This document shows, piece by piece, positions 31,544 to 43,168 of a stretch of DNA of 64,000 nucleotides. The stretch's first letter is position 1. Each line of letters starts with the position of its first letter. The position numbers were made by a program, and so were the translations under genes. The notes beneath the pieces were generated by a model. The model saw only the letters and a program-made list of their open reading frames with translations. It was not told the DNA's origin and searched no databases. Source of the DNA: Erwinia_E haradaeae_H (GTDB lineage: Bacteria > Pseudomonadota > Gammaproteobacteria > Enterobacterales > Enterobacteriaceae). The stretch spans positions 558,001 through 622,000 of the forward strand of contig NZ_LR217705.1 of the NCBI RefSeq assembly GCF_900698885.1, read 5' to 3'.

Positions 31544-32329
31544 ATGATTGAATTATTGTTCCCGGGTTGGTTGACGGGGGTATTGCTAGCATTAATAGCT
31601 GGTCCATTGGGCTCATTTATTATCTGGCGACGGATGTCATATTTTGGTGATACTTTGGCGCATACCTCATTACTTGGAATGGCACTTGGATTATTACTCA
31701 ATATTAATCCCTGTTATACAGTAATTATTGTCACATTATTTTTATCAATAATATTAGTTTGGCTTGAGCGTTATCCTCATTTGGGACTGGACACTTTGCT
31801 AGGTATTCTAGCACATAGCACATTATCATTAGGATTGATTCTGGTTAGTTTTATGTCCAATATTCGCATTGACTTAATAGCATACCTATTTGGTGATCTT
31901 CTATCGGTTATGCCTAGTGATCTATGGGTTATTTTAATTGGGGTTATACTTATTTTGTTCGTTATTCTCTGGAATTGGCGTAAATTTCTCTCTTTAACAG
32001 TGAATCCAGAACTAGCGCAGGTTGATGGAATTAATATTCAGAGCACTAAAATGATTTTAATGATCATTACAGCTTTAACAATTGGAATATCTATGAAATT
32101 TGTTGGTGCATTGATTATCACTTCATTACTAATTATGCCAGCAGCTATAGCGCGTCGATTTGCGCGCTCTCCAGAAGAAATGGCTGTATTCGCTGTATTT
32201 ATTGGTATATTAGCAGTAACATTTGGGCTTGGATTTTCTGCGTGTTATGATACTCCAGCAGGACCTTCCGTAGTTTTGGTGTTAACTTTTTTATTTATTT
32301 TGAGCATTATGAAAAAACCAGATATATAA
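31544..32329 (+). CDS. znuB: zinc ABC transporter permease
   Basis: ZnuB is the inner-membrane channel of the zinc importer. The 261 residues equal the E. coli length and form an ABC-3 family permease with about seven or eight hydrophobic helices. It starts [20 protein letters not shown] and keeps [30 protein letters not shown] and [22 protein letters not shown] lies about 12 bases upstream of the ATG. It ends a complete znuA//znuCB locus and borders the largest desert in the window. Confidence 0.96.
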   Translation: MIELLFPGWLTGVLLALIAGPLGSFIIWRRMSYFGDTLAHTSLLGMALGLLLNINPCYTVIIVTLFLSIILVWLERYPHLGLDTLLGILAHSTLSLGLILVSFMSNIRIDLIAYLFGDLLSVMPSDLWVILIGVILILFVILWNWRKFLSLTVNPELAQVDGINIQSTKMILMIITALTIGISMKFVGALIITSLLIMPAAIARRFARSPEEMAVFAVFIGILAVTFGLGFSACYDTPAGPSVVLVLTFLFILSIMKKPDI

Positions 32330-32450
32330 AATTCCATTCCTAACAGATCGATCCCGTTAATAATATAACCTGAGTATAAATTAAAATTATCTTCTGAAGC
32401 ACTAAGGCAAATTCATATTACATAACAAGTTTAACTAGATAAGACTATAG

Positions 32451-32474
32451 AATGATAATGATAATGATAATGAT
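32451..32474. repeat. tandem repeat, 4 x 6 bp (AATGAT), Fur-box-like
   Basis: Four exact AATGAT units, also readable as GATAAT hexamers, about 120 bases after znuB. Arrays of GATAAT hexamers form Fur boxes, but no gene lies downstream for 2.4 kb, so a microsatellite is the simpler reading. Confidence 0.6.
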
Positions 32475-34329
32475 ATCAAAGTAAACATGCCTGAATTCAT
32501 CATGATTATATTCTCAAATATCTTTAGAAAATGAGGTATTTTATAGAAAAATTGGTTATTTTTATCTATTATTTTGCAATAACATTAAAGGATTGATGTG
32601 TGTTAGCATATTAATCTTACATGATTAGTAAAGCTTTGGTTGGATCCAAAGAAACAGTTTTATTTTATTTATTTAGATATATATAATTCATTCATATATA
32701 TACGACCAGACGTAATTTTTAATATAAAAATAATATTTTCTATAAACGCTAAAATATTACTAATACTAGAAGAATGACTCTGTATCTCTTTAATACAATG
32801 AGAGGCAATTGTGTTATTTATTTTATTTATTGAGTTTTACCTAATAGTTTAGGTTAACTCCTAACTATTATTTCATTTGTTTATCAAAATAAGTATACCC
32901 ATCTATAAATGAATATTGTTTTTATTTTTTATTTTTTATTTTTTATAAAATGTATATTTTGCATAATCCATATATTAATTAATTCATTTTGAATAAATGC
33001 TTTAAATAAAATTAGTAAATTTGATTTCAAATTATTATTTACTGCTATTTATCTATGATTCTAATAAGTGAAAAATAATGAATCTAACTACTAAAATTTT
33101 CTAATGACCTTGCTATAATTATAATTTTTATATTACAAACATGAATTGATGTTTAATAGTATTAAACAGTCTTTTGTGAAGCAATCTGCTAAATAACTAG
33201 TATTCTATGATAATTTTATATTTCAAGTAAAATAGCATCACTTTAAATGTAATCGCTAAACTATATTTTTTCTTAACTTAAATAGTTTTCAGTATTATTT
33301 TAATGCTGAGAGCTATGTTATAGTAAGTGGTCTTTTCATTAGATATTTGAAAATTTCTCTAAAAATACATTATTATATAAATTAAGTGTGAAACTAGATT
33401 TATAACTCCAAGGTATCAATCTATATCTAGAAAATATCTGCTATGCTCTAATGGTTAACGTTATTTTATATCGAATATTAAGAGAGTTTAATGATAAAAT
33501 AATTATAGCTATTAATTATACTCACACATATACTCAGAAATTTATGGTAAGTTATATTTTGCTCTAAATTTTTAAAAATTTATTTTTTATACGAGAACCA
33601 TCGTTGTTCCTGATTAGTAAAAGATTATGCTCATCACCTGACTTTTGAATGAGCCAATTTATATTTTTATACCGTATGGATTAATATTGACATATACAGC
33701 CTGTATATAACAGAATTTTTAGTGGATAAGCTATTACCTTCTACGATTAATATCATGTGCATATAGAAAATCCTTATTATTGATGATTAAAATTTAAATA
33801 AATTTTTCTATTTATTAAAAGTGTAATATTTTACTACTAAAATCATATAGAAATGTATTTCTGGTATAATAAAGCGAAATAATGAAGAAGAATTCTATAA
33901 TTATATATTATTATTAATCTATAATAATAAAACTAAATATCAGTATTTATCAAAAATCTTTTTTTATTTAGTATTCAAAATCTCTTTTTATTTAATATAA
34001 TTGAATGTAATGAAATGGTTATCTTTATAAGTAAATACTGTTGTTTTTTGTATCAGATAGGTAGAAATGTATAGTACATAAATAATAAAATACTGTAAGA
34101 TGTAGTGACATAATGATTTGTATATAATGCAATCACCAGATTAGTTAGATATTTTATATATTATCGATATTGAGATTTAATAAAAAATATTAAAATATTA
34201 CTATAATTATAATTATAATATTTTATTTTAAATACTAAATTAGTAGTATGCTATATTACAATGTATAGGTATAGTGTTCTTGTAGAAATTTATATACCCT
34301 AATTTTGCATAACTAGATTTATTCAATAA

Positions 34330-34361
34330 TACGAGAGTATGTAAATACGAGAGTATGTAAA
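34330..34361. repeat. exact tandem duplication, 2 x 16 bp
   Basis: The 16 bases at 34330-34345 are repeated exactly at 34346-34361, and a third copy starts for five bases. It is slippage-type and non-coding. Confidence 0.85.
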
Positions 34362-34953
34362 TACGAATGTAGTTTGTTTCTGAAGAAATATTAATTGTAA
34401 TTAATACATGATCGCATAACATCGTCACCACAATATACATTTCTATGTGAATACATAGAATTGCTAAGGATATGCATGCATATATTTCAAGAAATAATAA
34501 TAACCTTAAGCGTTTATCTAAAAACAGCGCCATAAGTATAACAGAACATACGTACACTATCCAGTGCATTCCATTTCTAATACTCCAATCCCATTATAAT
34601 TATTTTATGAATGCATAATATAGTTTAATGAGTCACCACAATATGTCTCTTCATGACACTCCAAACGTTTATGCACTATAAAACTAAAACGTTCTATTTA
34701 ATAACAGCTTAAAACGATTGTTCTCGTAATGCAGAGAAGTAGTTGACGAAATATATATTAGGCCTTCTAAGAACAACTAAACACAAGAAGAGTCTCTATA
34801 GAATTTAAACTGAATATTTAGCAGAAATCTCTAATTTTATTAGAATTAACTTAGTGTATACGCAAGTGAATTACATCATTACTGTAAGCAGGATATAACA
34901 TAATTATATGTGTTTAGAAAATGATAGTTTTCAGTAAAGGTAAAGTGTACGGG

Positions 34954-36699
34954 ATGAGAAGAGTAAAAAATATATACAATCAGAGATTAAAAAAGATAGG
35001 ACCACAGAGTAGTTTTTGTTACTGGCGTTTTACTTTGTTATGTAGTTTTATTTTTTTTGGGATGATTGGTTTACTCTTTCGTTTGGCTTGGTTGCAAGTG
35101 ATTTTCCCTGATAGATTAGTCCATGAAGGTGATATGCGCTCACTACGAGTACAAGTAATTCCAACAGCGCGCGGTATTATCACAGATCGCAAGGGTCGCC
35201 CTTTAGCAGTTAGTGTACCTGTTTATTCTATTTTAGCTGATTCTAAAGAACTGCATAAACAGGGTGGCATTATTCTAGATGATCATTGGAGAGCCTTAGC
35301 TAATATATTGTCCATTCCACTCAATAAGCTCATGGAACGGGTGAACGCTAGACCATCTAGCCAATTTATTTATCTAGCGCGTCAGGTGGACCCAGAAATT
35401 AGTGAGTATATTAAAAAACTACGACTGCCAGGCATATTTTTACGGAATGAGTCACGTCGCTATTATCCTTCTGGGAAAGTTACCTCACATCTGATTGGTG
35501 TTACTAATATTGATGGAGAAGGCATTGAGGGTATTGAAAAAAGCTTTAATAAATGGCTTACAGGGCAGCCTGGTTCGCGAATAGTCCGTCAAGATCGTCT
35601 TGGTCAGGTGATTGAGGATATTCCTTTAGTTGATCGTCAGGAATCTAACAACCTCACTTTGAGTATTGATGTACGTCTTCAAACACAAGTGTATCATGAG
35701 CTCCATAAAGCGGTATCTTTTCATAGAGCTGAATCCGGTACAGCGGTTCTTTTAGATATTCACACGGGAGAGGTTCTAGCAATGGTGAATAGTCCATCCT
35801 ATAATCCAAATAACTTAAATGGAGCCAGTCAAGGTGCAATGCGTAATCGTGCAATTACCGATATGTTTGAACCAGGGTCAACGGTAAAACCTATGGTGAT
35901 TTTAAGCGCACTTCAGGGTAGAGTAGTAAGTGAAAATAGTGTATTAAACACTGAGCCTTTACGAATTAATGGGCATATAATTCGCGATGTAACATTGTAT
36001 CATGAGCTGACGCTTACTGGAGTTCTACAAAAGTCATCTAATGTTGGTGTCACTCGTTTAGCGTTAGCTATGCCATCACATGTATTAGTGGATACTTACT
36101 CGAGTTTTGGGTTAGGCAAGACCACTAGCCTTGGTTTGATTGGAGAAAGCAGGGGGCTCTTTCCTCACAAAAAGCGATGGTCTGATATAGAAAGAGCGGC
36201 ATTTTCTTTTGGCTATGGTCTTATGGTAACGCCATTACAATTAGCACGAGTCTATGCGACATTCGGTAGTTATGGTATTTATCGCCCATTATCCATCATG
36301 AAAGTTTCTACTCCAATAGAAGGAAAGAGAATCTTCCCTGCTCAAACAGTGCGTACAGTATTACACATGATGGAAAGCGTATCCCTCCCAGGTGGTTGTG
36401 GCGTCAAGGCTGCTGTCAAAGATTACCGCATTGCTATTAAAACGGGTACCGTAAAAAAAGTAGGTAAAAATGGCAAATTTATTAATCGATATATTGCTTA
36501 TACCGCTGGAGTAGCACCTGCCAGCAAGCCTCGTTTTGCGTTAGTTGTTGTAGTTAATGATCCTCAATCTGGACAATATTATGGTGGTGCTGTCTCAGCT
36601 CCTGTTTTTAGTAATATTATGACTGAAGTTCTCCATATCATGAAAGTTAAACCTGATACATTATCTAGTTTTAATTCACAAAAAATCCATAATCCATAA
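34954..36699 (+). CDS. ftsI: septal peptidoglycan transpeptidase FtsI (PBP3)
   Basis: FtsI cross-links new peptidoglycan at the division septum, working with FtsW. From the ATG at 34954 the product is 581 residues (E. coli 588): a short cytoplasmic tail, one membrane helix (about 30-52), the dimerisation domain with EGDMRSLRV, and the transpeptidase domain with active-site S309 (EPGSTVKP), the SSN motif (LQKSSNVG) and IKTGTVKK. An upstream in-frame ATG at 34921 would add 11 residues; the inner start is preferred because it places the active serine and the WRF before the helix as in E. coli, with AAAGG 13 bases upstream. It is now the first gene of the division cluster; ftsL is missing. Confidence 0.95.
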   Translation: MRRVKNIYNQRLKKIGPQSSFCYWRFTLLCSFIFFGMIGLLFRLAWLQVIFPDRLVHEGDMRSLRVQVIPTARGIITDRKGRPLAVSVPVYSILADSKELHKQGGIILDDHWRALANILSIPLNKLMERVNARPSSQFIYLARQVDPEISEYIKKLRLPGIFLRNESRRYYPSGKVTSHLIGVTNIDGEGIEGIEKSFNKWLTGQPGSRIVRQDRLGQVIEDIPLVDRQESNNLTLSIDVRLQTQVYHELHKAVSFHRAESGTAVLLDIHTGEVLAMVNSPSYNPNNLNGASQGAMRNRAITDMFEPGSTVKPMVILSALQGRVVSENSVLNTEPLRINGHIIRDVTLYHELTLTGVLQKSSNVGVTRLALAMPSHVLVDTYSSFGLGKTTSLGLIGESRGLFPHKKRWSDIERAAFSFGYGLMVTPLQLARVYATFGSYGIYRPLSIMKVSTPIEGKRIFPAQTVRTVLHMMESVSLPGGCGVKAAVKDYRIAIKTGTVKKVGKNGKFINRYIAYTAGVAPASKPRFALVVVVNDPQSGQYYGGAVSAPVFSNIMTEVLHIMKVKPDTLSSFNSQKIHNP

Positions 36700-36715
36700 A
36701 AATGAGAAACGCACA

Positions 36716-38203
36716 GTGCTATATCGCAATCTGAAAAACTTGTTAGCACCATGGGTATCTAACGCACCAAATTGTCTTTTGCGGGGCATTACTTTAGATA
36801 GTCGTAAAGTAATGTCAGGAGATCTTTTTATAGCTATTAACGGACATCAAGTAGATGGACGTAATTTTATTGTACAAGCTATTTCTCAAGGTGCAGTAGC
36901 AGTTATTGCCGAATCTAAGGGTTATACTCAGCATGGGAAAATTCAATATATTTGCAATATTCCAGTGACTTACATTGAAGATCTTGCTCAGTCTCTTTCA
37001 AAGATTGCAGGAGATTTTTATCAGAATCCAGGTTCGCAATTAAAACTAATTGGTGTAACTGGTACTAATGGTAAAACTACTGTTACGCATTTATTAGCTC
37101 AATGGGCTCAGTTATTAGGTAACGTGAGTGCTATCATGGGTACACTTGGCAATGGTTTATATGGGCACTTAGCTCTAACAAATAACACGACTGATTCTGC
37201 GATAGATGTACAAAATGCTTTATCTACATTAGCAAAGCAGGATGTAAGTTTAGTAGGTATGGAAGTTTCTTCTCATGCTCTTACTCAAGGTCGCGTAGCG
37301 GCTTTACCTTTTTCTGCAGCAGTGTTTACTAATCTTAGTCGCGATCACCTAGATTATCATCATAACATGAATTGTTATGAACATAGCAAATGGCAGCTAT
37401 TTTTTAAATATCAAATAAAAAAAATTATTATTAATGGTGACGATACAGTAGGTCGGAAATGGCTAAAAAGATTACCGAATGCGGTCTATGTCAGCATGGA
37501 TCATAATAATCACTATGATCAACATCAACAATGGTTGATAGCTAAAAAAGTTACCTATAGCAATAGTGGGACTAGTATAGATTTTACCTCTAGCTGGGGA
37601 TCTGGATATATGGAGACTCATTTAATAGGTTCGTTTAATGTTAGTAACCTTTTACTGAGTTTGGCAACCCTACTGTCGTTACAATACCCCTTAGAGGTCT
37701 TAATACGCACCGCAACGCAGCTACAACCTGTTAGTGGTCGCATGGAGATGTTTTGGGTCACTAAAAAACCTAAGGTAGTAATAGATTATGCTCACACCCC
37801 TTGTGCATTAGAGAAAGCATTAATAGAAATACGTCGATACTGTAAGGGTAGATTATGGTGTGTTTTTGGTTGTGGTGGTGATCGTGACCCAGGTAAGCGC
37901 CCTATGATGGGCGAGCTTGCTGAGCGTCTTTCTGATTTTTTAATTATTACTAACGATAATCCTCGTAATGAAGATCCTGTGATTATTATCAGAGACATAT
38001 TAAGTGGATTGCTATATCCAAAAACTGCTTACGTGATCATTAATCGAGCGCAAGCAGTAACGTATGCAATAAAACAAGCAAAAATGGATGATGTTGTGCT
38101 CATTGCTGGTAAAGGCAGTGAAAATTATCAAACTTTTGGAAAAAATAATGTAAATTACTCTGATAAAAATATAGTTTTAACCCTCTTAAGGCAGGTAACA
38201 TGA
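36716..38203 (+). CDS. murE: UDP-MurNAc-L-Ala-D-Glu:meso-DAP ligase
   Basis: MurE adds meso-diaminopimelate as the third residue of the peptidoglycan stem peptide. The 495 residues equal the E. coli length: an N-terminal UDP-binding domain (LLRGITLDSRKVMSGDLF), the ATP loop GVTGTNGKTT at 113-122, EVSSHALTQGRV, NLSRDHLDYH, and the DAP-recognition motif DNPR (near residue 412) showing mDAP rather than lysine. The end reads AGKGSENYQ where E. coli has AGKGHEDYQ. The frame opens with GTG at 36716; no in-frame ATG fits. It follows ftsI by 16 bases and overlaps murF by 4 bases. Confidence 0.97.
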   Translation: MLYRNLKNLLAPWVSNAPNCLLRGITLDSRKVMSGDLFIAINGHQVDGRNFIVQAISQGAVAVIAESKGYTQHGKIQYICNIPVTYIEDLAQSLSKIAGDFYQNPGSQLKLIGVTGTNGKTTVTHLLAQWAQLLGNVSAIMGTLGNGLYGHLALTNNTTDSAIDVQNALSTLAKQDVSLVGMEVSSHALTQGRVAALPFSAAVFTNLSRDHLDYHHNMNCYEHSKWQLFFKYQIKKIIINGDDTVGRKWLKRLPNAVYVSMDHNNHYDQHQQWLIAKKVTYSNSGTSIDFTSSWGSGYMETHLIGSFNVSNLLLSLATLLSLQYPLEVLIRTATQLQPVSGRMEMFWVTKKPKVVIDYAHTPCALEKALIEIRRYCKGRLWCVFGCGGDRDPGKRPMMGELAERLSDFLIITNDNPRNEDPVIIIRDILSGLLYPKTAYVIINRAQAVTYAIKQAKMDDVVLIAGKGSENYQTFGKNNVNYSDKNIVLTLLRQVT

Positions 38204-39561
38204 TTCCTATAACCTTAAAACAAGTGGCAGAAATTACTGACGGGGTTCTTTATGGAGCTAATATAACCATATCTGATATTAGCACTGATACACGTCAACT
38301 ACGAACAGGGAATTTCTTTGTAGCCTTACAGGGAAAATATCATGACGCTCATAATTTCGCTTCATGTGCTATAAAGGCAGGATGTTCTGGTCTTTTAGTT
38401 AGTAAACATTTACACTATAAAACTCCATGTGTAGTAGTAAAGAATACGCGTGTTGCGCTAGGTAAGTTAGCTGCATGGGTGCGTCAACAATCTAATGCTA
38501 GAGTTGTGGCAATTACAGGATCTTCAGGAAAAACATCTGTTAAAGACATGACTACTGCTATTTTACATCACTGTGGCCAGACATTGTCTACTGTTGGTAC
38601 TCTTAATAATGATATTGGAGTACCAATTACACTTTTAGGCCTGCATTCTAGGCATCAGTACGTTGTCGTAGAGCTCGGCGCTAGTCATATAGGAGAGATT
38701 TCCTATACTGTTCAGTTAGCACAGCCAGAAAGCGTACTTATTAATAATCTTTCAACGGCCCATTTAGAAGGTTTTGGTTCTCTATCTGGTTTAGCTAAAG
38801 CTAAAGGAGAGATTTTAAACCATTTACCAATAAATGGCACTGCTATTATTAATAATGATAGTCATGATTTAGTGCATTGGAGACATGCCATTCAAGGAAG
38901 AGCGCTTTGGCGCTTTTCAATACATAAAAAGAGAAAAAGTGATTTTTATGCATCTGACATTTCTTATAATACATCTGGTACTTTATTTAAATTACATTCT
39001 CCTCAAGGCTCTATAGCGATTTCCCTGCCATTGCATGGAGATCATCAAATTGCTAATGCGCTTGCAGCTAGCGCATTAGCGCTTTCTATTGGCGCACCAT
39101 TACATGCAATACCAAAGGGCTTATGTCATATGAAAGCAATATCAGGGCGCTTATTTTCAATATATTTTACCAAAAATAAGTTACTAATAGATGATAGTTA
39201 TAATTCTAATATGGGCTCTATGATTGCTGCTATAAAAGTCTTATCCGCAAGACCTGGTTATCGCGTTATGATCGTTGGTGATATGGCAGAAATGGGAAAA
39301 TATGCAATTAAATATCATTCTCAAATAGGTGAGTTGATTCATAGCTTAGGCATTAATAAAGTATTAAGTATAGGATCATTAGGAATGCTTATCGCGCGTA
39401 AAAGCGCTGTAGGCGAATGCTTTAAAGAGCATGCAGAACTAGGAAACAGGGCATATGAATTGCTGATGCAACATCAATGTATTACGTTATTAGTAAAAGG
39501 TTCGCGTAGTTCATGCATGGAAAAAATAGTAAATATTTTACAGGAGAAAGGTGTATGTTAG
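38200..39561 (+). CDS. murF: UDP-MurNAc-tripeptide:D-Ala-D-Ala ligase
   Basis: MurF attaches the D-Ala-D-Ala dipeptide, finishing the UDP-MurNAc-pentapeptide in the cytoplasm. The 453 residues match E. coli MurF (452): an N-terminal domain with [20 protein letters not shown], the ATP loop [37 protein letters not shown], and the C-terminal domain with [11 protein letters not shown] and VGDMAEMG. Its ATG overlaps the murE stop by 4 bases (ATGA) and its 3' end overlaps mraY by 7 bases, so it is translationally coupled on both sides. D-Ala-D-Ala comes from ddlB in the same cluster. Confidence 0.97.
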   Translation: MIPITLKQVAEITDGVLYGANITISDISTDTRQLRTGNFFVALQGKYHDAHNFASCAIKAGCSGLLVSKHLHYKTPCVVVKNTRVALGKLAAWVRQQSNARVVAITGSSGKTSVKDMTTAILHHCGQTLSTVGTLNNDIGVPITLLGLHSRHQYVVVELGASHIGEISYTVQLAQPESVLINNLSTAHLEGFGSLSGLAKAKGEILNHLPINGTAIINNDSHDLVHWRHAIQGRALWRFSIHKKRKSDFYASDISYNTSGTLFKLHSPQGSIAISLPLHGDHQIANALAASALALSIGAPLHAIPKGLCHMKAISGRLFSIYFTKNKLLIDDSYNSNMGSMIAAIKVLSARPGYRVMIVGDMAEMGKYAIKYHSQIGELIHSLGINKVLSIGSLGMLIARKSAVGECFKEHAELGNRAYELLMQHQCITLLVKGSRSSCMEKIVNILQEKGVC

Positions 39562-40637
39562 TCTTTCTAAAAGAATATTTAGTTATATTTTATTCTGGTT
39601 TTGATGTTATTTCTGATGTAATTTTTCGTTTTATTTGCAGTTTTTTTACTTCCCTTTGCGTATCTTTGTTGATTGGTCGGCGTATGATTATTTGTCTTAA
39701 CAAACTATCATGCCGTCAAATTGTACGTATGGATGGCCCAAAGAGCCATTTTAATAAAAGTGGTACACCAACAATGGGTGGTATTATAATCTTAGTAGCT
39801 ATTATCATGTCAGTATTTTTTTGGGCTGATCTATGTAATATATATATCTGGTTTGTAATGTTTGTTTTGGTAAGTTATGGTATTATTGGTTTTGTGGATG
39901 ATTATAAAAAAATAGTACATAAAAACACTGTAGGATTGCCCGCGCGCTGGAAATACATTTGGCAATCGGCTATCGCCTTATTAGTTGGTATAGGGATGTA
40001 TATCATAGGCAGAGAAACATACACTACTTTTTTAATTTTACCATTTATTAAAAGTATTATACCACAACTAGGTATATTCTATCTTTTAATAACATATATT
40101 GTTATCGTAGGCACTAGTAATGCGGTTAACATTACTGATGGGTTAGATGGTTTAGCAATTGTTCCTACTGTATTTATTGCCATAGGATTAGCTATAATAG
40201 CTTTTGCGACAGGGACGGTAAAATGTGCTGCCTACCTACATATTCCTTATATAGCACATACTAGTGAGTTAGCTATTATCTGTGCTGCAATTTTTGGATC
40301 TGGCTTAGGTTTTTTATGGTTTAATACCTACCCTGCGCAAATATTTATGGGTGATATTGGCTCTCTTGCCTTAGGTTCCTCGCTTGGTGTTATAGCAATA
40401 TTATTGCGCCAGGAGTTTCTACTTCTTATAATGGGCGGAGTCTTTTTGATAGAAACAATATCGGTGATACTACAGATTGGATACTTTAAATGGTGCGGGC
40501 AACGTATTTTTCGCATGGCCCCTATACATCATCATTATGAGTTAAATGGCTACCCAGAGCCCCGTATTATTGTTCGGTGTTGGATTATTTCACTCATTCT
40601 ACTACTGATTAGTTTAGTTACCCTTAAGATACGATGA
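39555..40637 (+). CDS. mraY: phospho-MurNAc-pentapeptide translocase
   Basis: MraY moves phospho-MurNAc-pentapeptide from UDP onto undecaprenyl phosphate, giving lipid I at the inner membrane. From the ATG at 39555 the length is 360 residues, identical to E. coli. About ten hydrophobic helices are visible together with [23 protein letters not shown] (aspartates of the active site), [24 protein letters not shown] and APIHHHYEL. The frame is open 14 codons into murF, but the family N-terminus MLVFLKEYL fixes the start; GGAG lies nearby inside murF. It overlaps murF by 7 bases and murD by 4. Confidence 0.97.
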   Translation: MLVFLKEYLVIFYSGFDVISDVIFRFICSFFTSLCVSLLIGRRMIICLNKLSCRQIVRMDGPKSHFNKSGTPTMGGIIILVAIIMSVFFWADLCNIYIWFVMFVLVSYGIIGFVDDYKKIVHKNTVGLPARWKYIWQSAIALLVGIGMYIIGRETYTTFLILPFIKSIIPQLGIFYLLITYIVIVGTSNAVNITDGLDGLAIVPTVFIAIGLAIIAFATGTVKCAAYLHIPYIAHTSELAIICAAIFGSGLGFLWFNTYPAQIFMGDIGSLALGSSLGVIAILLRQEFLLLIMGGVFLIETISVILQIGYFKWCGQRIFRMAPIHHHYELNGYPEPRIIVRCWIISLILLLISLVTLKIR

Positions 40638-41956
40638 GCTTAAATAATTATACAGGCATGAAAGTCGTTATTATTGGCCTTGGTTTTACAGGTAGTGCAT
40701 GTGTAGATTTTTTCCTGACACGCGGCGTAATACCGCGTGTAATAGACACACGCATAAATCCCCCATTATTAAATCTCTTACCAAAAAATATTGAATATTG
40801 TCTGGGTGAAATCAATAATGTTTGGTTACTAAATGCTGATTTAATTATCATTAGTCCTGGCGTTTCTCCTCTTAAGCCATCTATTATAGCAGCCGAGCGA
40901 GCAGGAATTAAAATTATTAGTGATATTGAGCTGTTTTGTCGTGAAACACATATTCCAATTGTTGCTATTACCGGATCTAATGGTAAAAGCACTGTTACAT
41001 CTTGGGTAGGCAAAATCGCTCAATCTATGGGATGGATAGTTGGAATAGGTGGTAACATTGGTGTTCCTGTTCTTGGGTTGCTAAAAAAACCCGCACAATT
41101 ATATATTTTAGAATTATCCAGTTTTCAACTTGAAAGAACCTACAGTTTGCAAGCAGTAGCAGCAACTATTTTAAATGTAACCGAAGATCATATGGATCGA
41201 TATCCACTTGGTATGCAGCAATATCATTCTGCTAAACTGCGTATTTATAAAAATGCTTCGCTTTGCCTGATGAATGCTGATGACGAAAAAACTATACCAG
41301 TAAATCATTCTCATTCATGTTATCGTAGTTTTGGTAAAAATACTGGCGATTATCATTTTAAGACTCAGAATAATAGCACTTGGTTGCATGCGTTAGGGGA
41401 AAGTGTATTGAATATTAATGAGATGCGTATCATTGGTAAGCATAATTTTACTAATGCGCTAGCTACGCTAGCTTTAGCAGATGCGTTGAATATCCCTAGA
41501 AATATCAGCTTATCTTCACTTACTAGCTTCAAAGGTCTAGAGCATCGCTTTCAGATCATACATCAAAAAAATGGTGTCCAATGGATTAATGACTCTAAGT
41601 CTACCAATGTCGGAAGTACTTCTGCAGCGCTAAATAGCGTAGAACCTGATGGGAACTTGTGGTTATTACTAGGCGGAGACAGCAAGTCATCTAATTTAAA
41701 ACCACTAATCAAACCCCTTCAGAAAAAAAATCTTCATCTCTATTGTTTTGGCCGTGATAGGGCTAAATTAGCGCAATTACGCCCAGAAATTACAGTGCAG
41801 ACTGAAACTATGACTGAGGCTATGATCGAAATCGCCTCTAAAGTACAGCCTGGAGATATAGTACTTTTAGCACCAGCCTGTTCTAGCCTAGATCAATTTA
41901 CTAATTTTGAAGAACGTGGCGCCTTATTTACTAAAATAGCACAAGAGGTTGGCTAA
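40634..41956 (+). CDS. murD: UDP-MurNAc-L-alanine:D-glutamate ligase
   Basis: MurD adds D-glutamate to UDP-MurNAc-L-Ala. The 440 residues match E. coli MurD (438): an N-terminal Rossmann-like domain ([18 protein letters not shown]), the ATP loop [32 protein letters not shown], and the C-terminal domain with [23 protein letters not shown] and [11 protein letters not shown]. It overlaps mraY by 4 bases at its start. Its stop codon shares a base with an ATG (TAATG at 41954-41958) that looks like the ancestral ftsW start, now followed by a short, out-of-frame remnant. Confidence 0.97.
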   Translation: MSLNNYTGMKVVIIGLGFTGSACVDFFLTRGVIPRVIDTRINPPLLNLLPKNIEYCLGEINNVWLLNADLIIISPGVSPLKPSIIAAERAGIKIISDIELFCRETHIPIVAITGSNGKSTVTSWVGKIAQSMGWIVGIGGNIGVPVLGLLKKPAQLYILELSSFQLERTYSLQAVAATILNVTEDHMDRYPLGMQQYHSAKLRIYKNASLCLMNADDEKTIPVNHSHSCYRSFGKNTGDYHFKTQNNSTWLHALGESVLNINEMRIIGKHNFTNALATLALADALNIPRNISLSSLTSFKGLEHRFQIIHQKNGVQWINDSKSTNVGSTSAALNSVEPDGNLWLLLGGDSKSSNLKPLIKPLQKKNLHLYCFGRDRAKLAQLRPEITVQTETMTEAMIEIASKVQPGDIVLLAPACSSLDQFTNFEERGALFTKIAQEVG

Positions 41957-42036
41957 TGCCTATAGCGCGTATTAGATTACTTCGTTTTATAATTTTTTTT
42001 ATGCACAACTTGGATAATAAGCCTCAGGAATTATAA
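41956..42036 (+). pseudogene. out-of-frame remnant of the ftsW 5' end
   Basis: An ATG at 41956, overlapping the murD stop by one base, opens 26 codons ending in TAA just before the ftsW ATG. The peptide is basic then hydrophobic ([15 protein letters not shown]), like the N-terminal tail of E. coli FtsW, but it lies one frame away from ftsW. A run of eight Ts at 41993-42000 is a likely place for the indel. This is inference from position and composition. Confidence 0.4.
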
Positions 42037-42037
42037 A

Positions 42038-43165
42038 ATGAATATACTATTACTATATGACCGCACCTTATTATGGTTAACACTTGGTTTAACAGTTATA
42101 GGTTTAATAATGGTAACATCAGCCTCAATGTCAATCAGTCAGCGCCTAGTAGAAGATCCACTGCTTTTTGCTAAACGTGATGCATTGTATTTATTGTTAT
42201 CTCTTGGGTTTTCTAGAATTACGTTATGTATTCCTATGAGTTTCTGGCAACGATCTAGTAGCATTATGTTACTCACAGCAATCATACTACTACTTTTAGT
42301 TCTAGTAACAGGTAATTCAGTTAATGGTGCAATTCGCTGGCTTTCACTGGGACCTGTTAGTATGCAACCTGCAGAATTATCTAAATTATCATTATTCTGT
42401 TATTTATCTAACTATCTAGCACGAAAATCTCATGAAGTCCGGAATCATTTTTGGGGGTTTTTTAAACCTATGGGTGTTATGCTAATATTGGCAGTGTTAC
42501 TATTGGCGCAACCAGATTTAGGAACTGTAGTAGTTCTCTTTGTGACTACACTTTCTATATTATTTTTAGGGGGTGCAAAAGTATGGCAATTTTTAGCGAT
42601 CATCAGTTCTGGTATTACTGCTATTAGTATTTTAATTTTGACGGAACCATACCGAATACGACGAATAATTTCTGTTTGGAACCCATGGGGTGATCCGTTT
42701 GGAAGTGGTTATCAACTTACTCAATCTTTAATGGCATTCGGCCGAGGTGAATTATTAGGGCAGGGGTTGGGTAACTCAATACAAAAATTAGAATATCTCC
42801 CGGAAGCTCATACAGATTTTATATTTTCAATTATTGGTGAAGAATTAGGTTATATTGGCGTTTTTGCTGGATTAATTATGCTATTTTTTGTCTCATTTCG
42901 TGCAATGCTGATTGGCCGCGACGCATTAAAAGTTAATCAATGTTTTTCTGGTTTTCTTGCATGTGCGATTGGTATCTGGTTTAGTTTTCAAACGCTAGTG
43001 AATGTTGGAGCTACAGCTGGTATATTACCAACCAAGGGTTTAACGCTACCATTGATTAGTTATGGCGGGTCAAGCCTGCTAATTATGTCAACAGCTATTG
43101 TGTTTTTATTACGAATCGATTACGAAATACGTTTAACAAAAACTCAGGCATTTAAACGAGGATAA
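42038..43165 (+). CDS. ftsW: septal peptidoglycan polymerase FtsW, short N-terminus
   Basis: FtsW is the SEDS-family glycosyltransferase that polymerises lipid II at the septum with FtsI. The 375 residues align with E. coli FtsW (414) from [12 protein letters not shown] onward and keep the SEDS features: about ten helices, [69 protein letters not shown] and [15 protein letters not shown] at 42026-42029 supports the ATG at 42038. About 40 residues of the usual cytoplasmic N-terminus are missing; a 26-codon remnant in another frame occupies 41956-42036. E. coli is known to make a shorter FtsW form as well, so function is plausible. Confidence 0.94.
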   Translation: MNILLLYDRTLLWLTLGLTVIGLIMVTSASMSISQRLVEDPLLFAKRDALYLLLSLGFSRITLCIPMSFWQRSSSIMLLTAIILLLLVLVTGNSVNGAIRWLSLGPVSMQPAELSKLSLFCYLSNYLARKSHEVRNHFWGFFKPMGVMLILAVLLLAQPDLGTVVVLFVTTLSILFLGGAKVWQFLAIISSGITAISILILTEPYRIRRIISVWNPWGDPFGSGYQLTQSLMAFGRGELLGQGLGNSIQKLEYLPEAHTDFIFSIIGEELGYIGVFAGLIMLFFVSFRAMLIGRDALKVNQCFSGFLACAIGIWFSFQTLVNVGATAGILPTKGLTLPLISYGGSSLLIMSTAIVFLLRIDYEIRLTKTQAFKRG

Positions 43166-43168
43166 TGA

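Larger units (their letters stand above)
32330..34953. other. 2.6 kb desert at the expected mraZ-rsmH-ftsL position
   Basis: This is the longest gene-free stretch. In E. coli ftsI is preceded by mraZ, rsmH and ftsL (together about 1.8 kb), which head the division cluster. None is readable here on either strand. The 109-codon minus-strand frame at 34240-34569 is hydrophobic, AT-driven, contains a short tandem duplication and resembles no family I know. The region must also supply the promoter for ftsI onward. Confidence 0.65.

Noticed and set aside
34240..34569. 109-codon minus-strand open frame in the desert before ftsI
   Set aside because: Hydrophobic composition follows from AT-rich DNA, it contains a 16-bp tandem duplication, has no good ribosome-binding site and resembles no known family.
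40648..41013. 121-codon minus-strand frame inside murD
   Set aside because: Antisense shadow of a well-conserved gene, with no ribosome-binding site or independent similarity.
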